Part shown: positions 61,393-64,000 of the stretch, piece by piece
How the letters are laid out: each line of letters begins with the position of its first letter
How positions within the stretch are numbered: the stretch's first letter is position 1
From: an uncultured Pelagibacteraceae bacterium
GTDB lineage: Bacteria > Pseudomonadota > Alphaproteobacteria > Pelagibacterales > Pelagibacteraceae
Assembly (NCBI GenBank): GCA_902567235.1
Contig: CACFLX010000003.1
Span: 1-64,000, forward strand
Direction: 5' to 3'
Length of the DNA stretch: 64,000 nucleotides
Position numbers and translations under genes: made by a program
The notes under the pieces: model-generated
What the model saw: the letters and a program-made list of their open reading frames with translations, nothing else
Database searches by the model: none
Told to the model about the DNA's origin: nothing

Positions 61393-62678
61393 TTAGATAC
61401 CTTTCCGGCTTTTGGCCTGTTTTGCCAACTTCTTCCACCATGAGAAATTGATTTTAGTGCTGCGGTAATGGTATTTTTATCATCACCATCGAGAGCAATT
61501 TTTAAATAATATTTTAAGTAATAACCTTTTGCAGTTTTACCTAACCAAGAAGGAATTTTTGCAGCTTTATCTACTATGTCTAATCCTACAGGAAATCCAT
61601 AACTTGGCAATAACTTACTGCAAGCTAAGATGTATTCATAATCTTCTTGCATTCGTTTTGGATAAATTAATGACTCAACTCTAATAGGAGATTGGTTTTT
61701 ATTTGTTTTTATATACCCGACAAAAACTTTAGGAAAACTGTCCATTTGACTTTGCCATTCACCCCAAGCTTTTGAAGGAATTTGTTTTTCTACTTCGATA
61801 GGTTTTAGTGCTTGGCAGTCTTTTAAGATTAACTCAAAAAGATTACCGTCATTAATTTTATATCTTTTAATTAGGCTTACTGTTTTGTCGTAATCATGTT
61901 CTGCAAGAACGCCTTTTTTAACAGCTTTGATAAGAAGATTTCTTAAATAAATTGTTGAACCTGTTTTTTCAACTATTCCATAAATTGGAAACTTAGCTTT
62001 TTGAATAAATTTAATTGAATTTAAATATATATTTATAAAATGACGCTCTTGTTCGTTTTCATCATTTACTTTGAAGAAAGGAATAATACTTTTTACAACA
62101 TTCTTTTTAAATAATGGAAATTCTGGTCCAGAGAATGGCATAATAGGTGTTTGTAATGGACCGTGTAAGAAGCAATATTTGAAATTCTGTTTGTTATAAA
62201 CATGTTTAACCACTGCAGCCATTTCAAATGTAATTCTTGCAGCATCTTTCTTTTTGGTTAGTAGCTGGTTATCCTCATAAGGATCCTCGCTAAGATCATA
62301 AATATTGTTATTTGGATCATATAGATCACCAAAGAAACCAACTGTATCTTCAAATTTTTCTCTATCTTTAGTTAATCCATTAGGTTTGATTATGAAGCTT
62401 TTAGCTCTTATGGCAAAAGGTGCAGTACTTGATAGGAAATTACTGTAAACACCCCCATCAACAAAGCAGCTTCTATAGTCTTTTGCTTTTTTCCAGTAGT
62501 TTTTGCCTTGATAATCAAGGTTAATAATAAGTTTTTCGTCATCACATATTTTTTTAAAGATTTGAACAATACTACCCATCACCTCCATAAAGTTTTTTTG
62601 AACTTTAGGAGATGGGCTAGTGACAGCGTTTTGAATAAACTCTTTAAATAGAGATGAATTGTTATTTATTGAACTCAT
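61389..62678 (-). CDS. nurA: NurA-domain nuclease partner of HerA
   Basis: 429 residues. It has the opening NurA metal-binding motif CFVDGGVYSNF (Asp74), then YCFLHGPLQTPIMPFSG (about 168-183) where NurA proteins usually have a DG(S/P)L motif, and the C-terminal segment GFPVGLDIVDKAAKIPSW that matches the NurA tail pattern. The second Asp appears to be His here (His172). Adjacency and 4-bp coupling to herA support the call. NurA is a 5'-3' exo/endonuclease driven by HerA. The overall similarity is weaker than for HerA. Confidence 0.72.
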   Translation of the reverse strand: MSSINNNSSLFKEFIQNAVTSPSPKVQKNFMEVMGSIVQIFKKICDDEKLIINLDYQGKNYWKKAKDYRSCFVDGGVYSNFLSSTAPFAIRAKSFIIKPNGLTKDREKFEDTVGFFGDLYDPNNNIYDLSEDPYEDNQLLTKKKDAARITFEMAAVVKHVYNKQNFKYCFLHGPLQTPIMPFSGPEFPLFKKNVVKSIIPFFKVNDENEQERHFINIYLNSIKFIQKAKFPIYGIVEKTGSTIYLRNLLIKAVKKGVLAEHDYDKTVSLIKRYKINDGNLFELILKDCQALKPIEVEKQIPSKAWGEWQSQMDSFPKVFVGYIKTNKNQSPIRVESLIYPKRMQEDYEYILACSKLLPSYGFPVGLDIVDKAAKIPSWLGKTAKGYYLKYYLKIALDGDDKNTITAALKSISHGGRSWQNRPKAGKVSK

Positions 62679-62950
62679 ATTTTCACTCCGATTTTGTAAA
62701 TAATTTTTTTTCCATTATCTTCAATTTTTGAAAAAATGGGTTTTCTAAATCTTTTAAAAACTCTTTTTTGTAATTTTGATAAAAATAATCTTGATTGTTT
62801 TGGATTTGAAAAATTTCTTTCAGTATATTCATTTTTTTTTGTTCTTTTTAATACTGATTTAAGTATTTTAATTTGCCCTGTGTAGCAATTCATACCATTA
62901 GAGTTTAGACCATAAATTAAAGGAATATTTTTTTTTATATTTATTTGCAT
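62675..62950 (-). CDS. Small basic protein of unknown function upstream of nurA
   Basis: 91 residues, strongly basic (KSVLKRTKKNEY, LSKLQKRVFKRFRKP), consistent with nucleic-acid binding. It overlaps nurA by 4 bp (ATGA) and follows the previous gene by 2 bp. No domain recognised. Confidence 0.6.
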   Translation of the reverse strand: MQINIKKNIPLIYGLNSNGMNCYTGQIKILKSVLKRTKKNEYTERNFSNPKQSRLFLSKLQKRVFKRFRKPIFSKIEDNGKKIIYKIGVKI

Positions 62951-62952
62951 AC

Positions 62953-63327
62953 TTACTTAATGTCCTCAATTTTTTCTTTTTCAACACAGAAATATCGAAT
63001 TTTATTACCCTTAAAATTTTTATAAATTTTTAATTTTTTGTTTGAAAATTTATTAAATTTTTTTTTAAGTTTTTGTCTAAAGTTCCAACATGATTTAGGG
63101 CTGCTAAAGGTTCTAAAATGAATTTTGACAGTTTCTTTTAAAGCCTTGGTATAGCCGCTGCAGAAAGGAACTTGGTGATGATAGAAAGGGAAGGAAGGAG
63201 AACCAAGAGTTCGAGGTGTTACCACTACTCGACAGCTGCTTTTACCAAAGCTATAAAAGTTATTAGAATGTAACCTCCTTTGTTTTATGTTAATGTTAAA
63301 TGTCATTACTTTGCAAATATACGTCAT
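62953..63327 (-). CDS. Basic protein of unknown function between the sigma factor and the 91-residue gene
   Basis: 124 residues from an ATG that overlaps the sigma-factor stop as ATGA; an internal start at MTFNINIKQRR (63303) is possible. Composition is basic with an unusually GC-richer middle (about 63150-63250), and aromatic/cysteine residues (FYSFGKSSCRVVV, CWNFRQKLKKKF). No domain recognised. Confidence 0.55.
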   Translation of the reverse strand: MTYICKVMTFNINIKQRRLHSNNFYSFGKSSCRVVVTPRTLGSPSFPFYHHQVPFCSGYTKALKETVKIHFRTFSSPKSCWNFRQKLKKKFNKFSNKKLKIYKNFKGNKIRYFCVEKEKIEDIK

Positions 63328-64000
63328 TCAATTAAATTCAACTTTTTAGTTATTGGATCGTATAATCCTTTTTGATTTTTAATTATAAATTTTTCAAAAT
63401 CTTTAAATCTTCTTTCAGAAATTTTTCTTATCCCTTCAGGTGAAATATTAAATTTAATTGAAAGTTCCTTTAGAGTTTTATCTTCTTTAAATTTATACTC
63501 ATTTAAAATATATTTATCTCTTGGACCTAAATTATTTAAAAATTCTTCTTTTAAAATTTTAAATTTATTGATCACATTGTTATTATTTGAATGAGTTTCT
63601 GTATTTTTATTTTTATCCTCAATTATATCCCAGTATTTTTCATCGCTATCATCACTTAATTTGCTATCTCCATTTATTATTACTTGAGATTGATACAAAT
63701 TAACCAATTGAATATCCTTAAATTTATAACCATACTTTTTACTTAAGTTTTTAATGTCAATGTTTGATAAACAATTTTTTTGACATAAATTACTTTCATT
63801 TTTCCACTTATTTAAGTTAAAGAAAATTGATCTTATACTATCCGAGTCTGGTAGTTTTGTTGCAGAACTAGTAATTTTATCTTTATATATTACTAATCTA
63901 AATTTGAACTTAATTTGTTCATTTGCAAATTTACAGAAATTAAAGTTATCTTGATAATTTACTTTAATAGGCATTTTTTTAGTAGAACCTTTAATGTTCC
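63324..64000 (-). CDS. RpoH-like sigma-70-family factor (partial, N-terminus beyond window end)
   Basis: The frame is open to the window end (NIKGSTKK precedes the first ATG at 63974), so the true start is outside. Aligned by eye with RpoH: FNFCKFANEQIK matches FRLATYAMWWIK of region 2.3, SIRSIFFNLNKWK matches QKKLFFNLRKLK, DEKYWDIIEDK matches the region 3 SEWQDFLVDD, and the C-terminus LGPRDKYILN ... TLKELSIKFNISPEGIRKISER is a region 4 HTH. Both region 2.3 tryptophans that melt the -10 element are replaced (NEQ). It heads the coupled chain with herA and nurA. It is not the housekeeping RpoH and may be a dedicated or degenerate sigma. Confidence 0.68.
   Translation of the reverse strand, partial: NIKGSTKKMPIKVNYQDNFNFCKFANEQIKFKFRLVIYKDKITSSATKLPDSDSIRSIFFNLNKWKNESNLCQKNCLSNIDIKNLSKKYGYKFKDIQLVNLYQSQVIINGDSKLSDDSDEKYWDIIEDKNKNTETHSNNNNVINKFKILKEEFLNNLGPRDKYILNEYKFKEDKTLKELSIKFNISPEGIRKISERRFKDFEKFIIKNQKGLYDPITKKLNLIE

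Noticed and set aside
63274-63280. Strong Shine-Dalgarno-like AAGGAGG on the minus strand
   Set aside because: No start codon follows at usable spacing that opens a long frame; it lies inside the 124-residue coding sequence.
57907-64000. Prophage or integrative element
   Set aside because: No integrase, terminase, capsid or attachment repeats are seen. Accessory is justified, phage is not.

Overview
The window is a very AT-rich, tightly packed bacterial chromosome segment. Intergenic gaps are short, many start/stop codons overlap (ATGA or TAATG), and coding sequence is rich in Lys, Asn and Ile. Several features point to Alphaproteobacteria: murA-DUF2948-hisD-infA, rpmH-rnpA-yidD-yidC-argB-HAD-dapD-dapE, a RegB-type kinase, CobS/CobT, a Suv3-like helicase, and a tRNA-His with A73 beside a divergent HisRS. 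With the small streamlined genes, this suggests a SAR11 (Pelagibacterales)-like marine bacterium. That placement is inference; no rRNA is present.

Layout. 1-4.7 kb: partial Suv3-like helicase, divergently transcribed acetoacetyl-CoA synthetase, and a hotdog thioesterase. 4.8-9.2 kb: tRNA-Arg and a pyruvate dehydrogenase operon in which the lipoyl domain sits on E1 and the E2 has none. 9.2-17.7 kb: a DMT permease, UppP, glutamate synthase gltD-gltB and a hydrolase. 17.7-27.2 kb: a GT4 glycosyltransferase and a translation block (thrS, infC, rpmI, rplT, pheS, pheT, lepA). 27.2-28.9 kb: a GT17-like glycosyltransferase, tRNA-Ser and a methyltransferase. 29.1-37.6 kb: gyrB, RegB-type kinase, cobT/cobS/J-domain protein, bolA, aroB/aroK. 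37.7-41.8 kb: a small membrane protein, a frameshifted exported protein, def, fmt, truA. 41.8-49.1 kb (minus strand): SET protein, histone-deacetylase-like protein, dapE, dapD, HAD, argB, yidC, yidD, rnpA, rpmH (rpmH was found by reading the minus strand). 49.2-54.5 kb: TVP38-like protein, tRNA-Thr, dcd, murA, DUF2948, hisD, infA, tRNA-Phe, cold-shock gene. 54.7-57.9 kb: a histidine module of tRNA-His, hisS, hisZ and hisG.

57.9-64.0 kb is the accessory-looking part: a minus-strand chain of nine translationally coupled genes. It starts with an RpoH-like sigma factor running off the window end. Two small basic proteins of unknown function follow, then a NurA-family nuclease, a HerA-family hexameric ATPase, a three-helix membrane protein, a zinc-ribbon protein and two small unknowns. 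HerA-NurA is best known as the archaeal DNA-end-resection machine. Finding it under a divergent sigma factor with a set of unrecognised small genes makes this the best candidate for an undescribed system.

Other points for a second look: the rearranged pyruvate dehydrogenase domains, cobST without cobN, the SET/deacetylase pair, and a one-base frameshift in a ~581-residue exported protein. All assignments come from reading motifs by eye; no database search was run.
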